Assembly: GCA_031266875.1 (NCBI GenBank)
Contig: JAISAE010000009.1
Location: forward strand, 1-50,307
Source: Treponema sp.
GTDB lineage: Bacteria; Spirochaetota; Spirochaetia; Treponematales; Breznakiellaceae
Direction: 5' to 3'
Length of the DNA stretch: 50,307 nucleotides
This document shows, piece by piece, positions 24,448 through 34,109 of this stretch (positions are counted from its first letter, which is position 1; every line of letters starts with the position of its first letter). The notes under the pieces are model-generated. The model did not search any database, had not been told where the DNA came from, and saw only the letters and a list, made by a program, of their open reading frames with translations. A program made the translations under genes and the position numbers.

Positions 24448-25679
24448 AACGCCTGACTTTGCCGCCATTGTGTGCTTATGGAGAAGCGCCGCATGAGCCT
24501 TGGGGAATCTCAGATGTCTGCCAGACACCAAGACACGTACAGTTAGACTCGTTTTTTGAGCGATATACATATTGGCTTGAATCAGCGTGAAAACTGGTAT
24601 CAACAAAAGGCGCATGAGCGTTATGTACAAGCGATACTTCGTTATATCGCGGCGAAAGGTAAGACGGTACGCGATGTTGTTTTGCTGGGCGACTTATTCG
24701 ATACTTGGGAGTATGCGAGTGAAAACAGTGTGCCGGAACCCGAAGTCTTCTTACAAGAATGTATCAAAGCCAACGCGCCACTATTCAGGCCAGGTAATGA
24801 TGGAGACTTTGTTTCGGTACTGAACGCAATCGGCGGTGATTTGTGGTATATCAATGGAAACCACGATATGAGCATACCGGTCGGCGCGGTAAACAAAGCG
24901 CTCAATCTGACTGGGAAACTCATACAGGGAAATCCTGACCCGCTCAAGAATTTTGTGTATCCATCGTCAGACCCGAATATCTACGCTGAACATGGCCATC
25001 GGTTCTCACTGATGTGTCGGCCAGACAAGGCGGGGAATACCGACAACGGGTATTACCCATTACCCCTCGGCTATTATGTGTCGCGGATAGTGGGAACTTA
25101 CTGTAAAAACATCTTGGCGCAAACCAGACCGCCGCTGATCTCCCGAACTCGGGGAATCCATCGTTGAAAGATATATTCGCTCATGTCAGTACGAATACGG
25201 AAACTGACAGCAGCAAGCTGTTGCCATTCAATCAATTCAGCTCTTTTTTCCTTTCCATATTTCTCGCGTTCACGGAGGGAGATTACCAAACCCAGACCTT
25301 CGCCATGCCGGATAAGAAGAGCATACACGCCAACAAAGAGGTCGCCAGCTTTTATCCGTGGATGTATACTTCGGATATCATGAATCCATTTTCAGCGAAT
25401 GGTGTTGCGTTTTTTAGCGCGGATATTGGTAATAGTCTCAATTCTGCAGCGTATAACCTCTGTGATTTGGATAAACATAACATTGTCGTGTTCGGTCATA
25501 CACATGAGCCGCTTTTGGAGAAGCGTAGTGAAGGCCAGCGTATTTACGCGAATACCGGCTATCTGTGTCCGGCTATACCCGATGTACAGCAAAAAGGAGC
25601 TTTGTTTTCGTTTGTCGAGATTCAAAAAGATGGCGCTGCGTACACAGTACGATGTACTGTAATGACGACAACACGGTAA
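24444..25679 (+). pseudogene. Disrupted calcineurin-like metallophosphoesterase
   Basis: Motifs of a metallophosphoesterase occur in order but in different frames: SDIHIG, LLGDLFDTWE, INGNHDMS and AEHGHRF in the frame from 24556, then VVFGHTHEPLLE and YANTGYLCP in the frame from 25164. The join is near 25140. The expected beginning, the ATG at 24444 coupled to the permease gene, is out of frame with SDIHIG. An in-frame TAG also lies just before it, next to a TGTCTGCCAGACA palindrome. The layout (SDIH, GDLFD.W, NGNHD) resembles LpxH-like or related phosphohydrolases. At least two lesions make function unlikely. Confidence 0.75.
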
Positions 25680-25834
25680 CGAGCAAGGCTTCGATAAAGG
25701 CGGCCTTTGAGAATGCGTCCCCAACGCCGTCTCTGCTCTGCTGTAACGCATGTCAGGCGATATCAAGCGTATGTATTCCGGTCGCGCCGAATAAGTGTCA
25801 GGGCGGTTGCACGATTACGTCATTCGCGTTTTAG
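25652..25834 (+). CDS. Candidate Cys-rich RiPP precursor peptide
   Basis: The 60-residue ORF begins at the ATG 25652, overlapping the end of the phosphoesterase frame, and stops 12 bp before the radical SAM gene at 25847. The first half is polar and leader-like (NDDNTVTSKASIKAAFENASP). The second half holds six of its seven cysteines: LLCCNACQ, SSVC and CIPVAPNKCQGGC, ending TITSFAF. Size, position and Cys spacing suit a thioether-forming radical SAM substrate. No good ribosome binding site is visible, so it may depend on coupling or be decayed like its neighbours. Function is inferred from context only. Confidence 0.5.
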   Translation: MYCNDDNTVTSKASIKAAFENASPTPSLLCCNACQAISSVCIPVAPNKCQGGCTITSFAF

Positions 25835-25846
25835 CTAAGGTATATT

Positions 25847-27222
25847 ATGTGTTTTAATTGCTATCCGGTACTCAAATTAACGGTCAGAATGAATCGGCTG
25901 AAAGCATTCTGTCATCTTGTGGAACTAATCAATGACGTGAGTATACAAATCGCGCCTATTGAAGCGTTTCTTCTTGCTCATTGCACAGGCGCGTACACGG
26001 CGTACGATCTTTGTTATATCATGGAACGGACGTTTGAATGGCAAAGCGACTATGCCCAGTCATTTTTACGGGAACTGGAAATAAAGTTTCGTTTGTTTAT
26101 CGATTTTAAGGATGTCCCTGTACTGGTGTCCGCAGCTCGTTACGCGCCGCAGGATTTTTTATACCACGCCGAAGGTGAAATTGGCGGACGCTATGAAACG
26201 CCTGTCGATATGACGCTCATTCTGACCCACCGATGCAATTTTCGTTGTGTGTACTGTTACAACAGTTCTGGTCAGGGAGCGGGCGCGGATGAATTATCAA
26301 CCGGGCAGTGGGTTTCGCTCATTGAAGAGGCGCGTGATATGGGTGTGTTGAAATGTACCTTGACCAGCGGTGAGCCTTTGATTCATCAGGGTTTCTTTGA
26401 TATCCTTGCCGCCTTGCAAAGAAGCAATATAATAACCTATATCTGTACCAATGGGAGTCTTATCACTGAAGAAACGGTACGGAAACTCAAAGACCTTGAC
26501 GTTCCGCTTATCCAAATTAGTCTTGATTCACCCATCTCTACGGTGCATGGCACGGTAACTGATTCCCGCAGTTCATTTCCAGTAATTATAAAGGCGATTC
26601 GTATGCTCGTTGAGGCGGAAATCAAAGTGTACATCAAGTCGCTCATGCTCCCAGAGACAGCGCCAGAGGCTGCGGCTCTCATTGATTTGTGCCATAATGA
26701 GGGTGTATCGAATATCGATTCGACCGCTATGATCTATGTTATAATGGCCGTGAGGATAAGCGCTTTTTTCTCAGCGCCAGTGAGGAGGCATCCCTTGCCG
26801 AGATGGTCGCGCAGAAGAAAGCGATATTCGGCGATACGATGCTTATCAATCTTATCGCGGGTGCGCGGAATTGGCAGACAAAAGACGATGTGTTTATCTG
26901 CGGCGGGTTTATGAGTGGATTCGCGGTTTCTCCCGAAGGTGATTTCCCGGTGTGTGAAAAGACGCTCGGAATTCCTTCGCTCACGGTTGGTAATTTTAAA
27001 TCCATGTCATTGCGTGAGATGTGGCGCTCTCCACGTATTGATGCGATATTCTCGCCTCCTGCGGGAGCTATCAAGGAACCGTGCTTCGGCTGCGAGTGTT
27101 TTACAAGTTGCAAAACCGGTTGTTTCGCCGCAAAACGATTTCTGACTGATGATTATTATAGACCAGATCCGAAGTGCTGGAAAGCGGACTATCCCCATAA
27201 TCCTTTCATTGTTAGTGGATAA
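25847..27222 (+). pseudogene. Radical SAM/SPASM enzyme with PqqD-like N-terminus, frameshifted (copy 1)
   Basis: An N-terminal winged-helix-like segment (IAPIEAFLLAHCTGAYTAYDL) is followed by the CX3CX2C motif CNFRCVYC, then LTSGEPLIH and QISLDSP. The frame is lost near 26705. In the second frame EYRFDRYDLCYNGREDKRFF continues the fold, followed by SPASM cysteines (CGGFMSGF, FPVCEK, CFGCECFTSCKTGC, PKCWKADY). Restoring one base would give about 458 residues. No slippery heptamer is present at the join. Intact, it would have modified a peptide such as that encoded at 25652. Confidence 0.75.
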
Positions 27223-27234
27223 AGGAATGAGACT

Positions 27235-27870
27235 GTGAACGCCGGATAATATCCTATTCTGAAAAAAGAGCGTATTTTACGGATAAGTAAAGGTCGTTTT
27301 CTTATAAAGAATGCGCGTACCAATGATTCAATTCAGGAAGACAAAGAAGCTTTTTCCGTGCTGGCGGTATGCGACGGAACATTGAGCGTTGCGGATATAA
27401 CAAGTATTCACGCGGCGGTCTACGCGCAGTCTTATGAAGCTGCAAGTGCCATTATTGAAGTTGCACGCATGAAGGCAGCGGCGTATCCGGCAATGCAGAT
27501 TGCAGAACCGCCACTTGGTAGTCTACGCTGGGTTGATGGCACAGAGATTGTCGCTTGCGGCGGTGTAAAAGAGAGCCTGACGCTTATGCCGAATGGGAAT
27601 ATCACGTTCTGCGAACCATTGGGAAATCTCGACGCCTTTGTATTCGGCAACATCACGCAGGGGGATACCTTATCGCGCATCTGGAATTCGGATATTCCTG
27701 ATTTTATCACCCGTATCCCCGCAGAGATGTTGGATACCGTGTGCCGTGACTGTGAGCATATAAACCTATGTCACACAGGCTGTTTTCTTTTTTCATACCG
27801 GGATTATAAAAATCCTTTTGCGATAGATCCCCGGTGTTTCCGTACCTCTTTACGCAAAAATGACGCATGA
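27235..27870 (+). pseudogene. Radical SAM/SPASM remnant lacking the catalytic core (copy 2)
   Basis: A GTG start at 27235 with AAGGA upstream is stopped by TAA at 27247 after four codons. The same frame then reads YPILKKERILRISKGRFLI, matching the N-termini of copies 1 and 3 (YPVLK...). About 90 residues later the frame passes straight into a SPASM-type ending (CGGVKESLTLMPNGNITFCEP, VCRDCEHINLCHTGC, DPRCFRTS). The entire CX3CX2C radical SAM barrel is missing, so this is an internal deletion derivative. Confidence 0.7.
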
Positions 27871-29278
27871 TGTCTGATTTGAGACCTGACTTTTATCCGG
27901 TACTGAAAGACTTAGTACGGATAAAAAAACTGCCATTTTTTTGCTGGATCATTGATCAGAACGCGGATATCAACGAGGCGCTAACGCCTTTTGAAGCCTT
28001 TATACTGGCACAGTGTAACGGTGAGTTTACGCTTAACCATATTGCGTATATCGTTGAAAAACTCCATGAGATTCCCGCAGAAGAAGCGGTTGCAGTCGTT
28101 ACGGATGTACTGCGGCGACGGGAACTGTGTCTCTCCTGGCCGGCTCATCAAGTGTCTGTGGTTCGGCGATACGCTCCACAGGATTATCTCTATAGACCAG
28201 ATACAGATCGCGCCAGAGAGGTAGATCGCTGTGAAACCCCCTGCGAAATGTTTCTTTCACTTACCCACGCCTGCAATTTTCGTTGTATTTATTGTTTTAA
28301 CGCGGCGGAAGCGCGGATGGCGGATGAATTGAGTACGGCAGAATGGCTGTCGCTTATCGAACAGGCTTCTACGCTTAAAGTGCTCCGGTGTACGCTGACC
28401 GGCGGGGAACCGTTGTTGCATCCAGGTATCTTTAGCATTATGGAAGCGCTTGACACGGCTGATATACTGACATGCCTTTGCACAAATGGCTCTTTGATCG
28501 ATACGCGGGTTATAAGTAGCTGTGTGCGCTCAAGAACCCGCCGTTAATACAGGTAAGTCTTGATAGCGCGGACGCGGAAATTCACGATAAGCTGACAACA
28601 GTACGCGCTTCTTTTGATATTGTAGTTCATGCGCTCAAGGAACTGAGTGACGCGGGTTTGCATGTACAGGTAAAGAGTGTGCTTACCCCATTGAATAGTG
28701 CAGGCATTGCTGAACTTATTAACCGGTGTGTTGAGTCTGGCGTTGAGCGATTGATACTCGACCGTTTTAGCCTGAGTTCTGCGGGGAGAGGCGACGCCGC
28801 GTTATTGGTAAGCGATGCGCAGATGGCTGCGGCAAGAGAACAAATAACGGCACATCATGAGCGGTATGCGGGCAAGATTGATGTTCGTGCGGTGGCGCAT
28901 AGTGATACATGGACGTGTGAAGCGGACGCGGTTCCGTGTGGCGCATTTCGCCGTTCTTTTATTGTGTTGCCGAATGGTGATGTCAGTGTGTGTGAAAAAC
29001 TAATCGGAATTCCAGAAATGACGGCAGGCAATATACGGCGTTCTCTGGTGAGCGCGATCTGGAACAATAAGAATATAAACGCTATTTTGTTTCCGCCAAC
29101 AGAGCGCTTTAATAGCGTGTGCCGGGAATGTGCCTCACTCCCTGTATGCAGAAGCGGCTGCTACGCGATCAAATATTTTCTCGGCGTCAATCCTTACGGT
29201 GTTGATCCACGCTGTTACAAGGCGGAGTATCTTAATAATCCCTATCAGCAGAGAGATTGTCTTCAAAAAACCCGGTAA
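27867..29278 (+). pseudogene. Radical SAM/SPASM enzyme with PqqD-like N-terminus, frameshifted (copy 3)
   Basis: The ATG at 27867 overlaps the stop of copy 2 (ATGA). TPFEAFILAQCNGEFTLNHIA forms the N-terminal PqqD-like domain, then the catalytic motif CNFRCIYC and LTGGEPLLHP. The frame breaks near 28517; in the other frame LCALKNPPLIQVSLDSADAE resumes the conserved sequence. The SPASM region has VPCGAFRRSF, VSVCEKL, VCRECASLPVCRSGC and DPRCYKAEY. One base correction would yield about 470 residues. It is closely related to copy 1. Confidence 0.75.
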
Positions 29279-29302
29279 GTGTATCTACCAGGCTTTCCAT
29301 AC

Positions 29303-29326
29303 TCCCAGACTGGGGTTTTTTAGGCA
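29303..29326 (+). terminator. Intrinsic terminator after the radical SAM cluster
   Basis: A short GC-rich stem TCCCA-GAC-TGGGG is followed by TTTTTT on the plus strand, 25 bases after the last SPASM stop codon. It would end the long operon that starts at 21222. Confidence 0.5.
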
Positions 29327-29335
29327 TTTTATTTT

Positions 29336-29890
29336 TTACACCATAAGGTTTCTTATTTCTTCCATGCGTACATTTATTATATCCAAATCATGTTCATTAA
29401 ATAGCTTCAATATATTTAACATTCCCAAATAATATTTTTCTACAAATAATTTATACATCAGTTCCGGTATTTTACTGGTTTCCTTTTCCATTTCTTTCAC
29501 ACCATATAAAAATCCCCATCCCAAGGTTATACTTAAGAATTTTTTATTCCCATCAATGTTCCACCCGATTGTTCTAAAAACACGTTCAAGCTCCCAAGGC
29601 ACCTTACAATCCAGCATTTCCTGATAGTGTCTTTTAGTATCATTAAACATTTTATTGTTTGTGGGTTTCTTAATGTATTCTTCACTGATTGTCTGAAAAG
29701 CATCCGTTAACCCATTGTATTTTATCCAATCTCCATCCTCCTTATCGCTTCTGTGTTCATCAAGAATATGTTTTATTTGTGCATATTCATTTATAAAAAT
29801 ATCAACATCTCCCGGCTCTAAATATTGTGAATATATTATGAAAGGGAGAAAAATAAAAATCATGCATAATAGATACTTTATATGTTTCAT
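29336..29890 (-). CDS. Secreted hypothetical protein
   Basis: The 184-residue protein opens with a signal peptide (MKHIKYLLCMIFIFLPFIIYS). The rest is mainly alpha-helical with no recognised motif. The gene is strikingly AT-rich compared with its neighbours, which suggests acquisition from another genome. It follows the small coiled-coil gene by 4 bp, with AGAGGA upstream of its ATG, so the two form an operon. Confidence 0.6.
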   Translation of the reverse strand: MKHIKYLLCMIFIFLPFIIYSQYLEPGDVDIFINEYAQIKHILDEHRSDKEDGDWIKYNGLTDAFQTISEEYIKKPTNNKMFNDTKRHYQEMLDCKVPWELERVFRTIGWNIDGNKKFLSITLGWGFLYGVKEMEKETSKIPELMYKLFVEKYYLGMLNILKLFNEHDLDIINVRMEEIRNLMV

Positions 29891-29894
29891 GTCG

Positions 29895-30173
29895 TTACAT
29901 TCCTCTTATGGATTTGGTTATTATATTATCGTATTTCTCATTTTCTTCTTCTGATAACTTATCTAATAACTTATCGTATTTCTCATTTTCTTCTTCTAAT
30001 AACTTAAGCTTATTTTTATATATTTCATTTTCGCTTTCCAGTTCTTTAACCTTTAGAAGTTTTGATCCTAAAGTTTCTTTAATCTTTAGGTATTTTGATC
30101 CTAAAATAAATCCGAGTATGACTGTAGGTAATCCCAAAAATAACGATAAAATACCTATTTCAGGCGGCCCCAT
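29895..30173 (-). CDS. Small membrane coiled-coil protein
   Basis: This 92-residue protein has an N-terminal membrane segment (IGILSLFLGLPTVILGFILG) followed by a long charged coiled coil with repeats of EENEKYD. It has the same architecture as the proteins at 14648 and 16199, including an LLEEEN(R/E)KYD stretch shared with the 14648 product. Like its neighbour it is AT-rich. Function unknown. Confidence 0.6.
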   Translation of the reverse strand: MGPPEIGILSLFLGLPTVILGFILGSKYLKIKETLGSKLLKVKELESENEIYKNKLKLLEEENEKYDKLLDKLSEEENEKYDNIITKSIRGM

Positions 30174-30376
30174 AATGTTCTCCTTTCAAAGGCAATAATC
30201 TTTAGAGTCTTTTGGCTCATATTATATCAAGTCGTATAACATAACCAGCTTGTACGAAACACGACATATCTACTATAACCATCCTTACAAAAGCTGTCAA
30301 GCACTTCTATCAAAAAAGTTTGAAACTTTATAAACTGATAGAGAGGGATCATCTAGCCCTAACCCTACAGGATCAA

Positions 30377-32224
30377 CTAGACCCACACCTGCGGTTCCGC
30401 TGTTTTCGAGTCTGTGTAAAACTGCGCCTGCATGTTGAACAGTTCCGCGTAGTAGCCCTGGCGTGCTAATAGCTCATCATGGCTTCCTGTTTCCACAATG
30501 CTTCCGTTTTTGAGTACAATGATTTGGTCACAGAACCGCGTACTAGATAGCCGGTGAGTGATAAACACCGATGTCTTGTTTGCTACCATCTCAAAAAACC
30601 GGGTGTATATCTCATACTCCGCTCGTGGATCAAGCGCCGCTGTTGGTTCATCAAGAATTATTACTGGCGCATCTTTGTATAATGCTCGCGCAATGGCCAG
30701 TTTCTGCGACTCTCCACCGGATAACTCAACGCCGTCTTCCTCGTAGAGTTTGTAGAGATAGGTATCAAGACCTTTATCCAGGCTTTCTATCTTTTCCAGC
30801 AGCCCTGCCTTGTCCAGACATTCCCGAATTTTCTCCGGGTTTGTGAGTTTCTCTCCTTCCACTACGCCATCGTGAAGAGAAGTAATGTTGTCGGCAATAC
30901 GGAAGGCAAAGAGCTTAAAGTCCTGAAACACGGAAGCAAAGAGGTTAAGGTACTGGCGGTAGTTGATTTCCCGGATGTCTATACCGTTCAGGAGGATACG
31001 ACCCTCGGTGGGTTCAAAGAGACGCATGAGGAGCTTTATCAACGTGGTTTTACCCGCGCCGTTCTCACCAACAATGGCAAGGCGTTCCCGGTTGCTCAGG
31101 GTAAGATTGACATTCTTGAGGCTTGCTTCACTCTGGTAGGGGTAATGGAAAGACACATTTTCAAAGGTAAAAACAAGCTCATTACAGGCCTTTGCAGGCA
31201 GTTCCTGTCCAGTTTTTTCGTAGTGGCTTTTGAGTTCTATATAATCAAAATAGTCCTTGAGGTACTGGCCATTGTCGCAAATTGCGATATAGGCGGCGAT
31301 CATCTGTTGCATAGAGCTATTAAAGGTAGTGATGGCTTTCAGGTACAGGGAAAAGTCCCCTACAGTGATGAGCCGCTGTACCAAAACCTTGAACCCAAGA
31401 AAGCCGTAGATGGTGGCGTTCAAAAGGAAGTTGGTTATATATAAGACATAATTACATACCATGTAAAAACTTAGACCCTCTTTAAATGACTTCTTGGACA
31501 GTTCCTGTAATTTTTGAAAGACTTTAAGGAGACCATCCCGCATATCATACAAGCGTATTTCTTTTCCAAAAGAGGTATCAGGATTGATATTGACCATGAA
31601 ATATGATGTCTTTCGTTGTACTGGCACTACAGCCGCAAACAACTTCCGATCGTTTAATTTTCTTTTTGAGGTAAATACTGAGTTGATTGCGATAATGGCC
31701 AAAACAAGGAGCAGTATTCTGAATTCTATTCTGGCAACAATATACACAATACCACAAATGGTTAATAAGCTGGATGAAAAAAGTATGAACTGCCCAGTAA
31801 GGCTATAGAATTTCTGCTGTTCCAAAACTTTCATGGCCCGTTCCCGCTTTTCCATGATATCTTTGTCCATGAGCATTTCATAATTCAATTCCATAGTTTT
31901 GCTGAACACGCTGGTAAAAAGTTTGCTTCCAATCATCCAACCATGAATATCATTATTGAATCCCACCTGGCACTCTAAAATATGAATGCCAAGTTCCACG
32001 CCCAATAAGGTTAAAACTGTGGGGAGGTAGGCCATGAAATCACCGCCAGTGGTAAGCATATTAATAGAATACTTAATGAGATACATGGTAATAAAAGGAA
32101 AGACAGTAGTAACAGCAATTACTGAGATAACAATAAAAAAATATACCTTATCAGAACCCCATAGCAGATGAATCATTCTGCTTATATAAGTAAGCCCTGT
32201 CTTTGTGTTTTTAAGCCATTTCAT
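30377..32224 (-). CDS. ABC exporter, fused permease-ATPase (peptide/multidrug type)
   Basis: This is a 615-residue exporter half-transporter. About six membrane segments occupy the first 320 residues. The ATPase has Walker A VGENGAGKTT, Q-loop VFQDF, signature LSGGESQK, Walker B VIILDEPTAALDP and switch His ITHRLSS. It shares long identical blocks with the exporter at 5961 but lies on the other strand, so the two are paralogues. The ATG at 32224 overlaps the stop of the transglutaminase-like gene (ATGA). The pairing with a papain-fold protein suggests peptide export, but no precursor is visible nearby. Confidence 0.9.
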   Translation of the reverse strand: MKWLKNTKTGLTYISRMIHLLWGSDKVYFFIVISVIAVTTVFPFITMYLIKYSINMLTTGGDFMAYLPTVLTLLGVELGIHILECQVGFNNDIHGWMIGSKLFTSVFSKTMELNYEMLMDKDIMEKRERAMKVLEQQKFYSLTGQFILFSSSLLTICGIVYIVARIEFRILLLVLAIIAINSVFTSKRKLNDRKLFAAVVPVQRKTSYFMVNINPDTSFGKEIRLYDMRDGLLKVFQKLQELSKKSFKEGLSFYMVCNYVLYITNFLLNATIYGFLGFKVLVQRLITVGDFSLYLKAITTFNSSMQQMIAAYIAICDNGQYLKDYFDYIELKSHYEKTGQELPAKACNELVFTFENVSFHYPYQSEASLKNVNLTLSNRERLAIVGENGAGKTTLIKLLMRLFEPTEGRILLNGIDIREINYRQYLNLFASVFQDFKLFAFRIADNITSLHDGVVEGEKLTNPEKIRECLDKAGLLEKIESLDKGLDTYLYKLYEEDGVELSGGESQKLAIARALYKDAPVIILDEPTAALDPRAEYEIYTRFFEMVANKTSVFITHRLSSTRFCDQIIVLKNGSIVETGSHDELLARQGYYAELFNMQAQFYTDSKTAEPQVWV

Positions 32225-32785
32225 ACAGCGTTCTCCTTAGGAAATACTGTTTCCTGCTCTTCCACAGTTTCTGTTTTATCTTGTATATAGCAGCAGAGAG
32301 AAGGGTCAAGCATGACCCATTTATTCAAACTGGCAATAAAAACCACAGTAAACCACATGGTTATCAGCAGGGACAAGATCAATGGGCAGGCATAGAAGCG
32401 CCCGCGCCTTGAATCCCAGTGCCAACAGAACTTCTGTAAGAACTGTAGCATGGCAAAGACAGTTGATTATTACGTGGTTTGTTCTGCTGAAATCCAGAAT
32501 CTCTGAAGCGCACAGATGACTAGTAAATTCTTCTTGTTTAATGCTTGCTAATTGATAAAAGGTCCATTCCATTGCCTTTAGGCAAGTGTCAACATCATTT
32601 CTATATTGAGCCAGCTTGTCTAGCTTGTATGTTTCTTTCAGGTTTAATAGGTCACTGTCTGAATCTGCGTTTTTACAGGAAAAACTACCAGACCAGATTG
32701 CCTGTTTGCCTGAGTAGGTGCTGTATGTCTCTAGCAGGAAGCGATAGTTTTCATCATTGTCTTTTAGCCATGCAGGGTATGACAT
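32221..32785 (-). pseudogene. Frameshifted transglutaminase-like (papain-fold) protein
   Basis: In the first frame (from 32785) NCLCHATVLTEVLLALGFKARAL supplies the Cys motif of transglutaminase-like proteins, and DNHVV supplies the His. The frame then ends, but the next frame continues as TVVFIASLNKWVMLDPSL, providing the Asp in LDPS. The shift is near 32350. Joined, the protein has about 187 residues with a Cys-His-Asp triad. Its end is coupled to the ABC exporter gene. It may be an inactive remnant or carry a sequencing error. Confidence 0.7.
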
Positions 32786-33131
32786 ACCACCCTCCTTAGT
32801 TTAACCAATAGCCACTTGCCATATTATCACGCTTACACGATCTAACACGACACACATATCATCTAAGATTACACTAGCTTGTCCAATGCACTATACTATA
32901 GCCATCTTTATATAAGATGTCAGATGGGCAACGGTACGAGCGTCTCTCTGACACTAAATATCTAGTGGCACATGACGCAAATCTCTAACACCAGCGGTAT
33001 AGTATGAAGGATCAGGCGTCTTATCCCCAGCCCACAGAAAACCTTTGTGTTGCAGGAATTCAAAGTATCACCTATCGGGCTTATCTCCCTAAAAGCCTGC
33101 CTGTATGCACAGTCTAAGCCTTCCGCAGACT
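32786..33131. other. Intergenic region, no gene seen
   Basis: 346 bp without a convincing ORF between two minus-strand genes. It contains variants of the interspersed GTGTCAGAGAC / CTAACACCAGCGG sequence near 32945-32995, related to the repeat at 255-480. Confidence 0.5.
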
Positions 33132-34109
33132 CTACCGCACAGCTTCTTGGGTGAGCATTCGCTTTATTTGTTCCAGTGTATAGCCTTGTTCCAAAAGCTC
33201 AACCACTCGTTTCTCGCCTAGCTGCATACCTTCTTGTCTGCCTAGCTGCATACCTTCCTGTCTGCCTAACTGCATACCCTCTTGCCTGCCTAGCTGCATA
33301 CCTTCTTGTAAATAATCCTGCCAATGAGTTCTCAACCGCTCCTGCAATTCCACTTTAGCCTCCTCAAACTCTGGATACAATCCATACAACTCTTCATACA
33401 TTTGCTCCACTCGCTCCAGTATCATCGCCGCGTCCCCAACACTCAAGCGTCCCTCCCGTAGCTCACCCGCCAAAAACCCCTCCATCTCACGCAGCATCAC
33501 TCTCAACTCACCCGCTAACTCTCTTCGCCGCTCAACAGTTACCGCAGTCCTTTTCACTTCTCTACGGAACTTCAACAAACAAAATGGAAACAGTAGTGCC
33601 ATGTCCCGCCTATCAAGCGTTACAAGGCTCTGATCCAAGACCTTTAGCGCCTCAACCTCGTAATCATGCGTGGTTTTATCAGGAAAGACAAGCCGCACCG
33701 TCTCTTTGTCAGGCGTTCTCCGGGTCGTCTCCCAATAAATAATACGCGCCGCAGGCATAGTCAGCGTCGTGAGATTCCCAGCAGTGGTTTGCCTTGTCCG
33801 CACGGCATGGGCAAAGCCGTACTGAAAAACACGCACAGCTATGGTCTCGTCATCATTGATCTGCGCCTCTATTAAAAAAGCATCTCCACCTATCATAATC
33901 ACCATGTCCGAAGTAAGCTTCTCAAGCCGCTCCCCTTGATTGCTGACACTCTCGGTGGCGGCAAAGGTTGTTTCACTGTCAGGCGGATAGTTCTTGTCGA
34001 ACAGCCCATTGATGAAGCGCACACGCGCTGTGGAACTTGCTTCTTTCAGAATCAATTTGAACATCAAGTCGAACAATTGAAGCGTCTCCCGCTCCCTGTT
34101 GTCAGCCAT
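33132..34109 (-). CDS. Rpn/PDDEXK_2 family nuclease-like protein
   Basis: The 325-residue protein starts MADNRERETLQLFDLMFKLI, typical of the Rpn/PD-(D/E)XK transposase-like family. It has the nuclease core SDMVIM...AFLIEAQIND (Asp, then Glu-x-Gln) and a helical C-terminus. Near the end four copies of GRQEGMQL give an eight-residue repeat, a common length-variable feature of this family. These proteins promote recombination and often vary by repeat number. ATG at 34109. Confidence 0.8.
   Translation of the reverse strand: MADNRERETLQLFDLMFKLILKEASSTARVRFINGLFDKNYPPDSETTFAATESVSNQGERLEKLTSDMVIMIGGDAFLIEAQINDDETIAVRVFQYGFAHAVRTRQTTAGNLTTLTMPAARIIYWETTRRTPDKETVRLVFPDKTTHDYEVEALKVLDQSLVTLDRRDMALLFPFCLLKFRREVKRTAVTVERRRELAGELRVMLREMEGFLAGELREGRLSVGDAAMILERVEQMYEELYGLYPEFEEAKVELQERLRTHWQDYLQEGMQLGRQEGMQLGRQEGMQLGRQEGMQLGEKRVVELLEQGYTLEQIKRMLTQEAVR

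Noticed and set aside
26690-28530. Programmed ribosomal frameshifting in radical SAM copies 1 and 3
   Set aside because: No slippery heptamer or downstream pseudoknot is evident at either break, and neighbouring genes carry unrelated lesions. Decay is simpler.
33132-34109. Active transposon around the Rpn-like gene
   Set aside because: No terminal inverted repeats or target duplications are visible. The family is transposase-like in fold but is not part of an insertion sequence here.
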